From HyVt-337 sp964428895 (lineage in GTDB: Bacteria; Planctomycetota; Phycisphaerae; SM23-33), in assembly GCA_964428895.1 (NCBI GenBank), contig CAYRZU010000050.1:1-28047 (forward strand): DNA of 28,047 nt, written 5' to 3'. The notes beneath the pieces were generated by a model that searched no databases, had not been told where the DNA came from, and was given only the letters and a program-made list of their open reading frames with translations. Both the position numbers and the translations under genes were made by a program. Within the stretch, counting starts at the first letter, position 1; each line of letters starts with the position of its first letter. Positions 14,790-23,261 of the stretch are shown in pieces.

Positions 14790-16931
14790 ATGTTCATTCG
14801 TTCTTGGGCCGGCCGATCCCTGGCGGCTCTGTGCGCCTGGGTTGTTTGGATGGCCCTGCCCCTACCGGCATCGGCGGCCGAACCGCCCGACCGTCGGACC
14901 TGGCTCGACGAAGTCGTCACAACCGCCCATCGTTCGACGGGCCCGGCCTTCAGTTCCCCCTACATCGTCAATGTGGTGGACCTGGCCAGCTTCACCACCA
15001 ACCGCCAGCCGCGGACCATGACCAAGGCCCTGGAGGGCGTTCCGGGCATTATGGTCCAGAAGACGGGCCACGCGCAGGGCTCCCCCTACATCCGCGGCTT
15101 TACCGGTTTTCGCAACGTGCTGCTGGTCGACGGCGTTCGTTTCAACAACTCCGTTTTCCGCGACGGGCCGAACCAGTACTGGAACCTGATTGATCCTTAC
15201 ACCATCGAACGGCTGGAGGTGGTCAAAGGGCCGTCGTCGATCCTCTACGGGTCCGACGCGGTCGGCGGCGCCGTCAACGCCATCCTCCGCCAGCCGGACG
15301 ATTACGGCGACGGTTTTCAATGGTCGCGGCAATTCTTCACGCGTGTCTCGACGGCCGAGCGCAGCTATGCCTTGCGCGGCGAGGTCAACGCCACCTACGA
15401 AGGCTGGCTGGGGCTGTTGGTGGGCGGCACGTGGCGGGATTACGGCGACGTTACCGGCGGACGATTCGTGGGCAAACAGGAATGGACCGGCTACCAGGCG
15501 CCCAGCGGCGACCTGAAGTCGATGATCGGCCTGGGCCAACACACCACACTGACGATCGCCCACTACCGCACCCGCCAGAACGACGCCTGGCGGACCCACA
15601 AGACCGTCAAGGGGGTCAGTTGGCGAGGCACCACCGTCGGCAGCGAAGCCAAGCGCGTGCTCGATCAGGACTGGTCCCTGACCTACGTGCGTCTGGCCGC
15701 GGAAGACCTCGGCGGCCTGCTGGACGGTTATCAGGTAACGCTGTCGTTCCAGGAGATGGACGAGCGCCGATACCGCGTCAAGAGCAACAGCACGTCCGAC
15801 CGTCAGGGGTTCGACGTGGACACCTACGGTATCGACGCCCAGTTCGAATCGCCCAGCCCCATCGGCGATTGGACCTACGGCGTGGAGTACTACCATGACG
15901 ACGTCAGCAGCTTCGCCAACAAGTACAACGCCGACGGGTCCCTCAAGAGCCGCGAAATCCAAGGCCCCATCGGTGACAACTCCACCTACGACCTGCTGGG
16001 CGTCTACGCCCAGGATGAGCTGGCGATCACCGACCGCCTGACCGTCACGCTGGGTGGCCGATACGCCTACGCCCACGCCAAATCCGAGGCCGTCAAGGAC
16101 CCCACCACCGGCGGCCGCATGTCCGTGAACGAGCATTGGGACACCGTCATCGGCAGCGGGCGGGTGAGCTACTTTGTGGACGAGAACGAGCACATCAATC
16201 TGTTTGGCGGCGTTTCGCAGGGGTACCGGGCGCCGAACCTGTCCGACCTGACACGGCTGGACACCGCCCGGACCAACGAGATTGAAACGGCCTCTCCCAA
16301 TGTACAGCCGGAGTACTTCCTGACCTACGAGGTCGGCGCCAAGGCCAAGTACGACAATGTCGCCGCCCAGGCCGCCTACTTCATCACCGACATCAAGGAC
16401 ATGATCGTCCGAACGCCGACGGGCAGTATCATTGGCGGCGATAACGAGGTCACCAAGAAGAACGCCGGCGACGGCTACGTGCATGGTGTGGAACTCGAGG
16501 CCCGCTACCGTTTCCGCCCCCAGTGGACCACCTTCGGCAACTTCACCTGGATGTATGGCGAGGTCAGCACCTATCCGACCTCGGCCCCCGTAACCGCCAC
16601 CGAACCCCTCGACCGTATCATGCCACCGACCGGGCAAATCGGCCTGCGCTGGGACCACCCCGACGAGCGATTCTGGCTGGAGACCGTCTGCACCATTGCC
16701 GGCGACGCCGACCAGCTATCGACTCGTGATAAGTCCGACACCCAGCGGATCCCGCCGGGTGGCACGCCCGGGTACTTCACGTTCGACCTGCGCGGTGGGT
16801 GGCGTATCCGCGATGGGATCGAGGCCTGGGCCGGCCTGGAGAACCTGACCAACACGGCCTATCGCATTCACGGCTCGGGCGTCAACGAGCCGGGCATCAA
16901 CTTCATCTTCGGCCTAAAGTGGAAGTTCTAG
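14790..16931 (+). CDS. TonB-dependent outer-membrane receptor
   Basis: A 713-residue receptor from ATG 14790, with AGAGGA 7 bases upstream; a TTG at 14763 is possible but would precede the signal peptide. Residues 1-30 are a signal peptide ending ASAA. LDEVVTTA (39-46) is the TonB box. The plug domain (~52-170) has GVPGIMVQ, IRGFTGFRNVLLVDGVRFN and VVKGPSSILYGSDAVGGAVN. The rest is a 22-strand barrel pattern ending FGLKWKF with the terminal Phe typical of outer-membrane proteins. Substrates of such receptors include siderophores, haem, cobalamin and glycans; the plug resembles the haem/siderophore type only in general features. It is preceded by the sigma-54 promoter and followed by a dedicated TonB, so it is probably induced by the kinase-regulator pair. 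Confidence 0.93.
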   Translation: MFIRSWAGRSLAALCAWVVWMALPLPASAAEPPDRRTWLDEVVTTAHRSTGPAFSSPYIVNVVDLASFTTNRQPRTMTKALEGVPGIMVQKTGHAQGSPYIRGFTGFRNVLLVDGVRFNNSVFRDGPNQYWNLIDPYTIERLEVVKGPSSILYGSDAVGGAVNAILRQPDDYGDGFQWSRQFFTRVSTAERSYALRGEVNATYEGWLGLLVGGTWRDYGDVTGGRFVGKQEWTGYQAPSGDLKSMIGLGQHTTLTIAHYRTRQNDAWRTHKTVKGVSWRGTTVGSEAKRVLDQDWSLTYVRLAAEDLGGLLDGYQVTLSFQEMDERRYRVKSNSTSDRQGFDVDTYGIDAQFESPSPIGDWTYGVEYYHDDVSSFANKYNADGSLKSREIQGPIGDNSTYDLLGVYAQDELAITDRLTVTLGGRYAYAHAKSEAVKDPTTGGRMSVNEHWDTVIGSGRVSYFVDENEHINLFGGVSQGYRAPNLSDLTRLDTARTNEIETASPNVQPEYFLTYEVGAKAKYDNVAAQAAYFITDIKDMIVRTPTGSIIGGDNEVTKKNAGDGYVHGVELEARYRFRPQWTTFGNFTWMYGEVSTYPTSAPVTATEPLDRIMPPTGQIGLRWDHPDERFWLETVCTIAGDADQLSTRDKSDTQRIPPGGTPGYFTFDLRGGWRIRDGIEAWAGLENLTNTAYRIHGSGVNEPGINFIFGLKWKF

Positions 16932-17036
16932 CTGGAGGATTCCGCCGCGAGAAAGGCAGCCCGATCCATCTCGGCCAAATCATCCGCCGGCGTCACGGCC
17001 GGTTGTGGGTGGGGCTATGCGCTGACGGTCTCGGTC

Positions 17037-17717
17037 ATGGCCCACGGAGTGTTGTTTCTGGGGTTGGCGTATCTGGACCTGGCGGGAATCAGCCTGACCC
17101 ATCCGCCGCGCCCGAGGATGTCCCGCGGCCAGGCGGGCGAGCCGGTCGCTACGGTCTCCATCGTGGTCGAAGCGCCCGCGGTCGCCCAGGCGCCTATCGA
17201 CAGGCCGGTCGACCGACCCAAGGAAACTCAGGCCGAGCCGACCCAGGCTGACTCGCCCGAGACACCGGTTGGGCCCGCCCCGACCATCGCCGAGCTGCCC
17301 CCCCTACCCGAGCTGCCGGAGTCGCCCGCGTCGCCCGGGCCACCTGCTCCCAGCGACGTCGGGCCGCTGCTGGCGGACAAGCCTACCCCGCCGGCCCCTT
17401 CGCCCAGCGACGCCGCCCCGGCCGCCACCGAGGACGTCGGCGTCACCCGTGGGGCCGAGCCGGCCGAGGACATCCACCCCCGTTACCCGCCCAGCTGCAT
17501 TCGCCGCGGGCAGCAAGGCCAGGTGCTTCTACGTGTGGAGGTGCTCGCCCATGGCCGCGCGGGGAGAATCGAGGTGGTCCAATCCACCACCCACCGCAAG
17601 CTGGACCAAGCCGCCATCGACGCCGCCCGCAACGCTCGATTCACCCCCGCCCAACGCAACGGCCGCCCCGTCGACGCCTGGGTCACCATCCCCTTTGTCT
17701 TCCGGTTGACGGATTGA
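17037..17717 (+). CDS. tonB: TonB energy-transducing protein
   Basis: At least 226 residues. The C-terminal domain (~140-226) shows YPPSCIRRGQQGQVLLRVEV, IDAARNARFTPA and a closing FVFRL, as in the TonB C-terminal family (TIGR01352-like). The middle ~45-135 is the Pro/Glu-rich periplasm-spanning linker. The first Met is at 17037, but the transmembrane segment starts earlier: reading upstream gives ...GWGYALTVSVMAHGVL, which aligns with E. coli TonB and includes its essential Ser-x3-His motif. The frame is open to the receptor's stop (16929-16931) yet contains no ATG, GTG or TTG; only CTG 16932 or rare codons could start it. It couples inner-membrane proton force (ExbB/ExbD, not seen here) to the receptor. 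Confidence 0.88.
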   Translation: MAHGVLFLGLAYLDLAGISLTHPPRPRMSRGQAGEPVATVSIVVEAPAVAQAPIDRPVDRPKETQAEPTQADSPETPVGPAPTIAELPPLPELPESPASPGPPAPSDVGPLLADKPTPPAPSPSDAAPAATEDVGVTRGAEPAEDIHPRYPPSCIRRGQQGQVLLRVEVLAHGRAGRIEVVQSTTHRKLDQAAIDAARNARFTPAQRNGRPVDAWVTIPFVFRLTD

Positions 17718-17739
17718 CCCTTCGGCCCCGCTTGGGTGC

Positions 17740-17795
17740 CATGCTCACGCTTGCGTGAGCATGTCCGACGTTCGCACGGCCACGCCAGCGTGGCC
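17740..17795. terminator. Paired perfect hairpins between convergent genes
   Basis: CATGCTCACGC (17740-17750) pairs with GCGTGAGCATG (17753-17763). GGCCACGC (17778-17785) pairs with GCGTGGCC (17788-17795). Both have two-base loops and share GC(G)TG cores. They separate the convergent tonB and UroD-like genes. Similar CATGCTCACGC / GGCCACGC words recur as dispersed REP-like elements in planctomycete genomes as far as I recall; only one pair is seen here. Confidence 0.6.
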
Positions 17796-17814
17796 ATGGC
17801 GCCCCCGGCCCTCC

Positions 17815-18936
17815 TCACCCCTGCAAATCGCGCCAGAGCTTGACGGCGTCGGGGACGTTGTCGTCGCGTAGGTCGGGCATGAACATCAGGCCGTTGCCCG
17901 TGCCGTGCGTGTAGCTCAGGACGCGCTCGAAATAGGGCCGCAGGTCTTCGTCGTCCTGCCGTTCGACGGGGCCGAAGTAGACCTTGCCCTTTTGGACGCA
18001 CTCATCGATCACGGCGGGGATGTCGTGCATATCCGGGTTACCCAGATTGACCGCGTAGTACTCGGGGATTTCGTCCATGATGGCCCGGTACAGGTGCTCG
18101 TTGGCGCCGCAGTAGTGGCACCAGCCGCCGCCGAACTGCTGGAGCAGGCGCCGCGTGTAGGGCGTGACGAACTCGGCGACCTGGTCGGCATTGAGGAGCG
18201 TGGAAGTGTCCTCGCAGATGCGGATGCCCCCTCGCATGGCGAAGCTGCCGTGGCGGCCGCCGTCGGTGGGCTCGCCGGTCGCTTCCTTATATAGGCGTGT
18301 GGTGCGGACGATCATCCGCGTGCACTGATCGAGCAGGTTGTGCACGCGGTCGGGCTGGTCGTACATGGCGTAGAAGATGTCGTCGCCGATGACCAGGTGC
18401 GCCACGTCGAACGGGCCTTGGCTATCGAAGCAGAACGGCGTGATGCCGCTACCGGCCAGCTTCTCAGCCAGATACGCGCTACGTTCCATCACGATGTCCA
18501 TCACCTCGCCCAGCGGCGCGGTGTCGGCGTCGAAGTCGTCGAGGGTATCCAGGGACACGTGCTCGGTCACCCAGGGCATCTTGTCTTCGAAGACCTCGTA
18601 CGCCACGCCGAAGGGGGTGGCGATCGTGCCGGCCCCGGTGTTGGCGCGGATGGCGGGGGCCGAGTCGCTGTCGGCGTTGGCCACGCCGGCCGCCCCGGCC
18701 AGGCCCGCGATGAGCGTCAGGGCATGGCTATCGAACTCCTCGCGGGTATTGGCGGGCATGGGCTGGAAGACGGCCTCTTGCTCGTCCGTCAGCGGCGCGC
18801 CGCAGAAGATGGGAATGTATTCGCCCCGGCCGTGTTGGACCGCCAGGTGGCGCTGCTCGTTCTCGGCCATGCGGGCCGGGGCAATGCCGACTGCGCCCAG
18901 CATTGCCTGCAGGTCAATATCTTCGCTAACCGTCAC
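17815..18936 (-). CDS. UroD/MtaA-like methyltransferase-family protein (second)
   Basis: A 373-residue relative of the 5580-6743 protein, but only distantly similar. It starts at GTG 18936, with GGAG 8 bases upstream. The H-x-C motif is in WCHYCGANE (His274, Cys276), as in MtaA/CmuA corrinoid methyltransferases. FCFDSQGPFDVAHLVIG (~168-184) is a barrel segment common to planctomycete members. VNLGNPDMHDIPAVI (297-310) follows the expected active-site strand. It is a soluble barrel protein that may transfer methyl groups or act on an unknown substrate; haem synthesis is unlikely. It stands alone, convergent with tonB and divergent from the hypothetical gene at 19096. Function is inferred from superfamily membership only. 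Confidence 0.8.
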   Translation of the reverse strand: MTVSEDIDLQAMLGAVGIAPARMAENEQRHLAVQHGRGEYIPIFCGAPLTDEQEAVFQPMPANTREEFDSHALTLIAGLAGAAGVANADSDSAPAIRANTGAGTIATPFGVAYEVFEDKMPWVTEHVSLDTLDDFDADTAPLGEVMDIVMERSAYLAEKLAGSGITPFCFDSQGPFDVAHLVIGDDIFYAMYDQPDRVHNLLDQCTRMIVRTTRLYKEATGEPTDGGRHGSFAMRGGIRICEDTSTLLNADQVAEFVTPYTRRLLQQFGGGWCHYCGANEHLYRAIMDEIPEYYAVNLGNPDMHDIPAVIDECVQKGKVYFGPVERQDDEDLRPYFERVLSYTHGTGNGLMFMPDLRDDNVPDAVKLWRDLQG

Positions 18937-19042
18937 GGATCAGTCTCCTTGGCGAACTCCGCGGAGGCCCGCGGATGCGCCTGCGAAAGAAATTTGATGA
19001 TAGCACGAAACATCGCACGTGTCTCTGCGTCTATAGGCACGG

Positions 19043-19072
19043 TTGAATCGGCTTGAAGTCCGCGCCTACAAT
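19043..19072 (+). promoter_or_regulatory. Sigma-70-type promoter
   Basis: TTGAAT (19043-19048), 18 bases, TACAAT (19067-19072), 23 bases before the ATG at 19096. The same spacing and TACAAT box occur at 24720-24749. Confidence 0.6.
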
Positions 19073-19095
19073 CTCAGGCAAAGGAGACTCTTTCC

Positions 19096-20097
19096 ATGCA
19101 GCGAAATAGGATTGTTCTCATCGCCGTTACCGGCGTGTGTGTGCTATCAGTCGTAGCGATCTGCGCCGCGTGCAAGAAGCATCTGCCGGCCCTGCACCAG
19201 ACCGGGCCGGAGTTCGCCGCCATGCAGCAGGCCGAGATGCTGTTTGTCGGCACGCTGACGGCCAGCCAGGCCGGCCCGGTGAATCAGTCCATGCCGCCGA
19301 TCTACCATTTCCAGTTGACCTTCAAGGCCACCGACGCTCTTCGCGGGGATGTGGCCGTCGACGCCGAGGTCACCTTCAGCTACCAGGCCCGTCAGCACCA
19401 GCCGCCCAGTTTCACCGAGGGCGCAACTTACATCGTGGCCGGCCACAACGATCTCCGCGTTAAGCGCCTCATCGCCACGTGGGTGGCCCAGAGCACGGAC
19501 GCCCTGTTGGCCCAGGCCGAGCTGGCCGGGGCGATGCCGCTGGGATGGACAATCGTGGACGGAAAGGTCCTCTCGCCATGGGCGTCGCTGGACGAAGACA
19601 TCTGGCCCGGAGATGTGGGCCCTGGCGCTCTCATTTGCGCCAAAACCGGTCGCCCGGCCTTGCTGGTTGGCCCGGGCGTTACGCTGACCAGCGAAAAGGT
19701 CCCGCCCACCGAGCAAATCAAATGGACCAACCCCGACGGCGACGGCAAGTACGCCATTACCGTCACCAACACGACTGACCAGGCCGTCGACGTGCCAGCC
19801 CTACTCAGCGACGATAGCGGCATTCGGTGGAATGAGTCCCTGGTGATTCTGTGTCAGGGCGCGGCCCGGCCGGCCCCGCTTGCCAAGCCGCTGACCGGCC
19901 CGGTCAAGCCCACGCGGCTCGAGCCCGGCCAAAGCGTTTCCACCGTGGTCAACGCCTTCCGCCTGAAGAACGTGGAATGGCCCCGCGGCGGCTACCGGGT
20001 GGAGTTTACCTTCTGCCTAGGCGAGTTGGCGACGACCCAGTCGTTCTACTACAAGTCCGACCACCACGACCCGATCCGGGAAGCGTTGGGCGAGTAG
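19096..20097 (+). CDS. Exported hypothetical protein
   Basis: A 333-residue protein; AAAGGAG lies about 9 bases before the ATG. Residues 1-26 are a hydrophobic signal segment followed by CAACKK, which is only a partial lipobox, so lipoprotein status is uncertain. Residues ~38-120 have alternating strands ending in GATYIVAG, after VGTLTA and LTFKATDALRG; the pattern recalls TIMP/NTR-like OB folds of bacterial surface proteins, without certainty. Residues ~205-325 resemble an Ig-like or intracellular-proteinase-inhibitor-like beta domain (YAITVTNTTDQAVDVPAL, LEPGQSVSTVVNAF, GYRVEFTF). No catalytic motif was found. It ends 1 base before the convergent deacetylase gene. Confidence 0.72.
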   Translation: MQRNRIVLIAVTGVCVLSVVAICAACKKHLPALHQTGPEFAAMQQAEMLFVGTLTASQAGPVNQSMPPIYHFQLTFKATDALRGDVAVDAEVTFSYQARQHQPPSFTEGATYIVAGHNDLRVKRLIATWVAQSTDALLAQAELAGAMPLGWTIVDGKVLSPWASLDEDIWPGDVGPGALICAKTGRPALLVGPGVTLTSEKVPPTEQIKWTNPDGDGKYAITVTNTTDQAVDVPALLSDDSGIRWNESLVILCQGAARPAPLAKPLTGPVKPTRLEPGQSVSTVVNAFRLKNVEWPRGGYRVEFTFCLGELATTQSFYYKSDHHDPIREALGE

Positions 20098-20098
20098 A

Positions 20099-20845
20099 TC
20101 AGACCCCAGAGCGGCTCTGTTGAATGTAGTCGGCGATGTGCTCGACGGCATCGATCCAGATGCCGCTGTCGGCTGCTTTGCAGTGGGCGCAGAAACGGTC
20201 CAGTGAATGGGTGGAGATGGACTGCCGTCGGCCATCCCCGTCGACACCGTGAATGGCCAGCACCACCCAGCCTCCGGCCTCCAGGGCCCGACCTGCGATT
20301 CCCTTGAGCTGCTCGACGCTGAGGCCGTCGCCTTCGGTGCCGTTGAGGAGGCAGAGGTCGCAGAAGCTCGGATCGTTGAGCGGTTCGTCCATGAAGCCGC
20401 GACCGGACAGGAAATGCTTGGCCACGATGGGGGCGTAACTCCTCTTCTCGACCCCCCGGCCGACGAAGGGCTGCCCGCACGGGTAGGCGAAGGTCCGCGG
20501 CGCCACGCCCAGCGCATCGGTCAGGCGGGCCTGGGCAACGAGAATGTCGTTCTCAATCCACGCCAGATCCAAGCTCTCCAGTGTGGGCTCGCCCCAGCCG
20601 AAGTTGCCGCTGCAGATGTGGCTGAGGGTGTGGTTGCCAATTTCGTGACCGGCGGCGAGAAGGGCCTTCCAGGCGTCAGGAGCGTCTTCGACCACGCTGA
20701 CGTTGGGATAGAACGTCGCTTTCACGTCGTGGGCCGCCACAATGGGAATGGCCCGTTCGAGCTGGCTGGCTCGGCCGTCGTCAAAGGTCAGGCTGATCCC
20801 GGCCCGAATGCCCTCGGGCCACGCAAAACGATCCGGATGGCGCAT
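20099..20845 (-). CDS. Polysaccharide deacetylase (NodB/CE4 family)
   Basis: A 248-residue protein. Motif 1 is LTFDDG (19-24) with catalytic Asp22 and metal-binding Asp23. Motif 2 is NHTLSH (71-76) with His72 and His76. Later residues TFAYPCGQPF match motif 3. The family removes acetyl (N- or O-linked) groups from chitin-like oligomers, peptidoglycan or other cell-surface glycans with a divalent metal. No signal peptide is visible, so it may act in the cytoplasm or on soluble sugars; planctomycete genomes have many such forms of unknown target. CAGGAG lies 6 bases before the ATG. It diverges from the membrane protein at 20993. Confidence 0.88.
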   Translation of the reverse strand: MRHPDRFAWPEGIRAGISLTFDDGRASQLERAIPIVAAHDVKATFYPNVSVVEDAPDAWKALLAAGHEIGNHTLSHICSGNFGWGEPTLESLDLAWIENDILVAQARLTDALGVAPRTFAYPCGQPFVGRGVEKRSYAPIVAKHFLSGRGFMDEPLNDPSFCDLCLLNGTEGDGLSVEQLKGIAGRALEAGGWVVLAIHGVDGDGRRQSISTHSLDRFCAHCKAADSGIWIDAVEHIADYIQQSRSGV

Positions 20846-20901
20846 AGAATGCTCCTGTAGGACAGGACGAGTATTGTTCGGGCCAAGCGGTCTGTCAACT
20901 C

Positions 20902-20927
20902 AAGCCGCGGCCGCCCGCGGCTTGACA
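20902..20927. promoter_or_regulatory. GC hairpin overlapping a -35-like box
   Basis: AAGCCGCGG (20902-20910) and CCGCGGCTT (20915-20923) form a perfect 9-bp stem with a 4-base loop. TTGACA follows at 20922-20927, facing the 20993 gene, but no good -10 is seen. It sits between divergent genes and could be an operator. Confidence 0.35.
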
Positions 20928-20992
20928 AGCGCGACCGATTGGGATTAGGTGTCGGGCTGAGAACACGCTCGACCAAACAAGAAGGACCTCTC

Positions 20993-22003
20993 ATGAGACA
21001 AATCCGTAATCGCAAGACGCTGTCCGTTGTCTGGGCAACCGCGGCCCTGCTGTCGGTATTGATGGTCGCGTCATCGGCGATGGCCGAAGACGACGCCCCC
21101 GACCTGAAGGTCCAATGGGGCGCCAACCACGAGACCCTCAGCTTCCGGATCGACGGCCAGGACGTGCAGTTTCCCCATGCCATGACCGGAGAGACCTTCC
21201 TCACCGGCGACAAGCCCTTCGAGTTTTCGTGCAAGAAGACCTGGCCGCTGGTGATGTGCCTGGGCCGTTGGACGGTGGACACCGCCGACTGGCCCGCCGA
21301 GCAGCGTGAGAACGCATTGGATTATGTGCTGATGCGGCTAATCGACGCCAATTCCATCGCCGCGGACAACCCCGAGAAGATCCGGTCCTCCAAACTGACC
21401 GGGGCCCCGCAGTTTGCGGCAGGGGCGAACTCGGTGGTCGAGGCCCTGCGCGGCCAGACCGTGGACTATGAGATGACGGCCATCGGCGGCGTCGGCGCCA
21501 ACGACTCGGTCATTCAGTCTCAGATGATGCTCGGCGCCTCTAAAGACGGCAAGACGATCTTCTACCACGACACCGCGCTGTCGATGAGCGACAACCATCT
21601 TGGCCGCGACTTCTTCCTGGCCGTCCACGATACCGGCGACGAGCTTCGCTTCGAGATTCACGGCATCTACGTCTGCAAGCCGCGGGGCTTCTTCAAGGAC
21701 ACCGCCATGGATCGAACGGAGGGCTCTGTCCGCTACGTGGTGGAGCGTATGGTCGGCCGATTCGGCGCCGTTCCGACCGAGGCCGAGATCGAGAAGCGCT
21801 CGGCGTTGGTGGATGAAGGCGCTTCCTTCTCCGACCTGGTGGTCGTCAGCGCCCCGTCGGCCCCGCCGGCCGAATGCCAAAGCTGCGGCGGATGCCCGAT
21901 GTCGAAATGGTGCATCCCGATCGTCGCGTTCCTACTCGGCATCGTGGTCGGCGCGCTGCTGTTCAAGCGACGATGCAAGTACCAGCCGCCGGCAGGCGCC
22001 TAA
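20993..22003 (+). CDS. Single-pass membrane protein with juxtamembrane Cys cluster
   Basis: A 336-residue protein not matched to any family I know. The ATG at 20993 has AAGGA 6 bases upstream. Residues 1-31 are a signal peptide (SSAMAEDD). Residues ~32-285 are a soluble extracytoplasmic domain with alternating strands and acidic loops. At the C-terminus a Cys-rich motif (ECQSCGGCPMSKWC) directly precedes a membrane helix (IPIVAFLLGIVVGALLF) and a short basic tail (KRRCKYQPP). This gives a type-I-like protein, outside domain anchored by its C-terminus. The Cys cluster could bind a metal or form disulfides. It lies between the divergent deacetylase and the convergent helicase. Confidence 0.75.
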   Translation: MRQIRNRKTLSVVWATAALLSVLMVASSAMAEDDAPDLKVQWGANHETLSFRIDGQDVQFPHAMTGETFLTGDKPFEFSCKKTWPLVMCLGRWTVDTADWPAEQRENALDYVLMRLIDANSIAADNPEKIRSSKLTGAPQFAAGANSVVEALRGQTVDYEMTAIGGVGANDSVIQSQMMLGASKDGKTIFYHDTALSMSDNHLGRDFFLAVHDTGDELRFEIHGIYVCKPRGFFKDTAMDRTEGSVRYVVERMVGRFGAVPTEAEIEKRSALVDEGASFSDLVVVSAPSAPPAECQSCGGCPMSKWCIPIVAFLLGIVVGALLFKRRCKYQPPAGA

Positions 22004-22013
22004 TCGACCGAAG

Positions 22014-23261
22014 CTAGCTCTTCTTGGCGGCTTTGGGGCGGCGTCCGCCACCGCGTCGCCGGCGCGGGCCCCCACGGCCCGAGCCGCTTCGTGGGCGGTG
22101 CTTCTTCTCGGCGCTGTGATCGACAGCCGGCACCTCGAAGCCATCCATTCGGATCGACTTGGGCAGCTTATCGCCGATCAGCTTGCGGACCCCGCTGACG
22201 AACCGGCCGTCGGCCCGCGTGACGAAACTGGTGGCCACGCCGCTAGCCTCGACCCGAGCGGTCCGCCCGATGCGGTGAACGTAATCTTCCGGATTGTGGG
22301 GGAAGTCGTAGTTGATCACGTGCTCGATGTTGCTGATGTCGAGCCCGCGGGCGGCGATATCGGTGGCCACCAGGATGCGACGATTGCCGTCCCGGAAATC
22401 GCCCAGGGCTTTGTCGCGCTGGGGCTGCTCCAGGTCGCCGTGGATACAGCCGGCCCGCACGCCGCGGCGGCTGATCTGCCCGGCCAGGCGGGCGGCGCCG
22501 CGCTTGGTCCGGGTGAACACCAGCACGCGTCCTTCGGACTTTTTGAGCAGTTGCAGCAGCAATCGCGTCTTGTCGTCCTCAGCCACTTCGATCAGTTCCT
22601 GCCGCGCCCGGTGGGCCGGGGCGGTCACGCCGATCTGAATGCGGACCGCGTCGTGCATGCTCTTGCGGACGATGCGTTCGACGTCCTCGTGCATGGTGGC
22701 GGTGAACATCATGGTCTGTCGCTTGGGCGGCAGCATAGCGATGATGTCGGTGATCTGCGGAATGAAGCCCATGTCGTGCATGCGGTCGGCTTCGTCGACG
22801 GCCAGGACCTCGATCTCCGACAGCGACAGCTTGCCGCTGCCCAAATGGTCGAGCAGGCGTCCGGGGGTGGCTACCAGAACATTGGGCCACGACCGCAGCG
22901 CTGCGAAATCTCCCTCCATGGGCGTCCCGCCCACGATGGTCACCACGCGAACGCCGCTGTTGGCGCCGAGTTCTTCGAAGACCGTCGTGATCTGGGCGGC
23001 CAGTTCGCGCGTGGGCGCCAGCACCAGTGCGCCCTGTTCGGATCGGCCGGCCATGCGCTGGATGATCGGAATCGCAAACGCGGCGGTCTTGCCCGTGCCT
23101 GTTTGGGCCAGGCCGATCAGATCCTTATCTTCCAGGGCCGGCGGAATGCACATGGCCTGGATGGGGGTGGGTTTCTCGAACCCGGCCTGGCGAATACTCT
23201 CGTGAATGGATTCCCGCAGCGGGAAATCGGCGAACGTTACATCCTCTTGTTGTGTTGACAC
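22014..23261 (-). CDS. rhlE: DEAD-box ATP-dependent RNA helicase (RhlE-like)
   Basis: A 415-residue helicase. In the GTG-start numbering: Q motif ~27-35 (EKPTPIQ), Walker A AQTGTGKT (52-59), PTREL (83-87), DEAD (156-159), TAT in place of the usual SAT (~187-189), then the second RecA domain with VFTRTKRGA, DIAARGLDI and HRIGRTAR. The C-terminal ~35 residues are an Arg/Gly/Lys-rich RNA-binding tail. It unwinds structured RNA, usually in ribosome assembly or cold adaptation. I chose GTG 23261 because GAAGG is 7 bases upstream; an ATG at 23288 has no ribosome site and falls within a GATAAT that may be the -10 box. Single gene, convergent with the membrane-protein gene. Confidence 0.92.
   Translation of the reverse strand: MSTQQEDVTFADFPLRESIHESIRQAGFEKPTPIQAMCIPPALEDKDLIGLAQTGTGKTAAFAIPIIQRMAGRSEQGALVLAPTRELAAQITTVFEELGANSGVRVVTIVGGTPMEGDFAALRSWPNVLVATPGRLLDHLGSGKLSLSEIEVLAVDEADRMHDMGFIPQITDIIAMLPPKRQTMMFTATMHEDVERIVRKSMHDAVRIQIGVTAPAHRARQELIEVAEDDKTRLLLQLLKKSEGRVLVFTRTKRGAARLAGQISRRGVRAGCIHGDLEQPQRDKALGDFRDGNRRILVATDIAARGLDISNIEHVINYDFPHNPEDYVHRIGRTARVEASGVATSFVTRADGRFVSGVRKLIGDKLPKSIRMDGFEVPAVDHSAEKKHRPRSGSGRGGPRRRRGGGRRPKAAKKS

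Noticed and set aside
14862..16658. Long minus-strand open frame (598 codons) opposite the TonB receptor
   Set aside because: It is the antisense shadow of a well-supported receptor gene; GC-rich third positions keep the opposite frame open. It has no recognisable domain or ribosome site.
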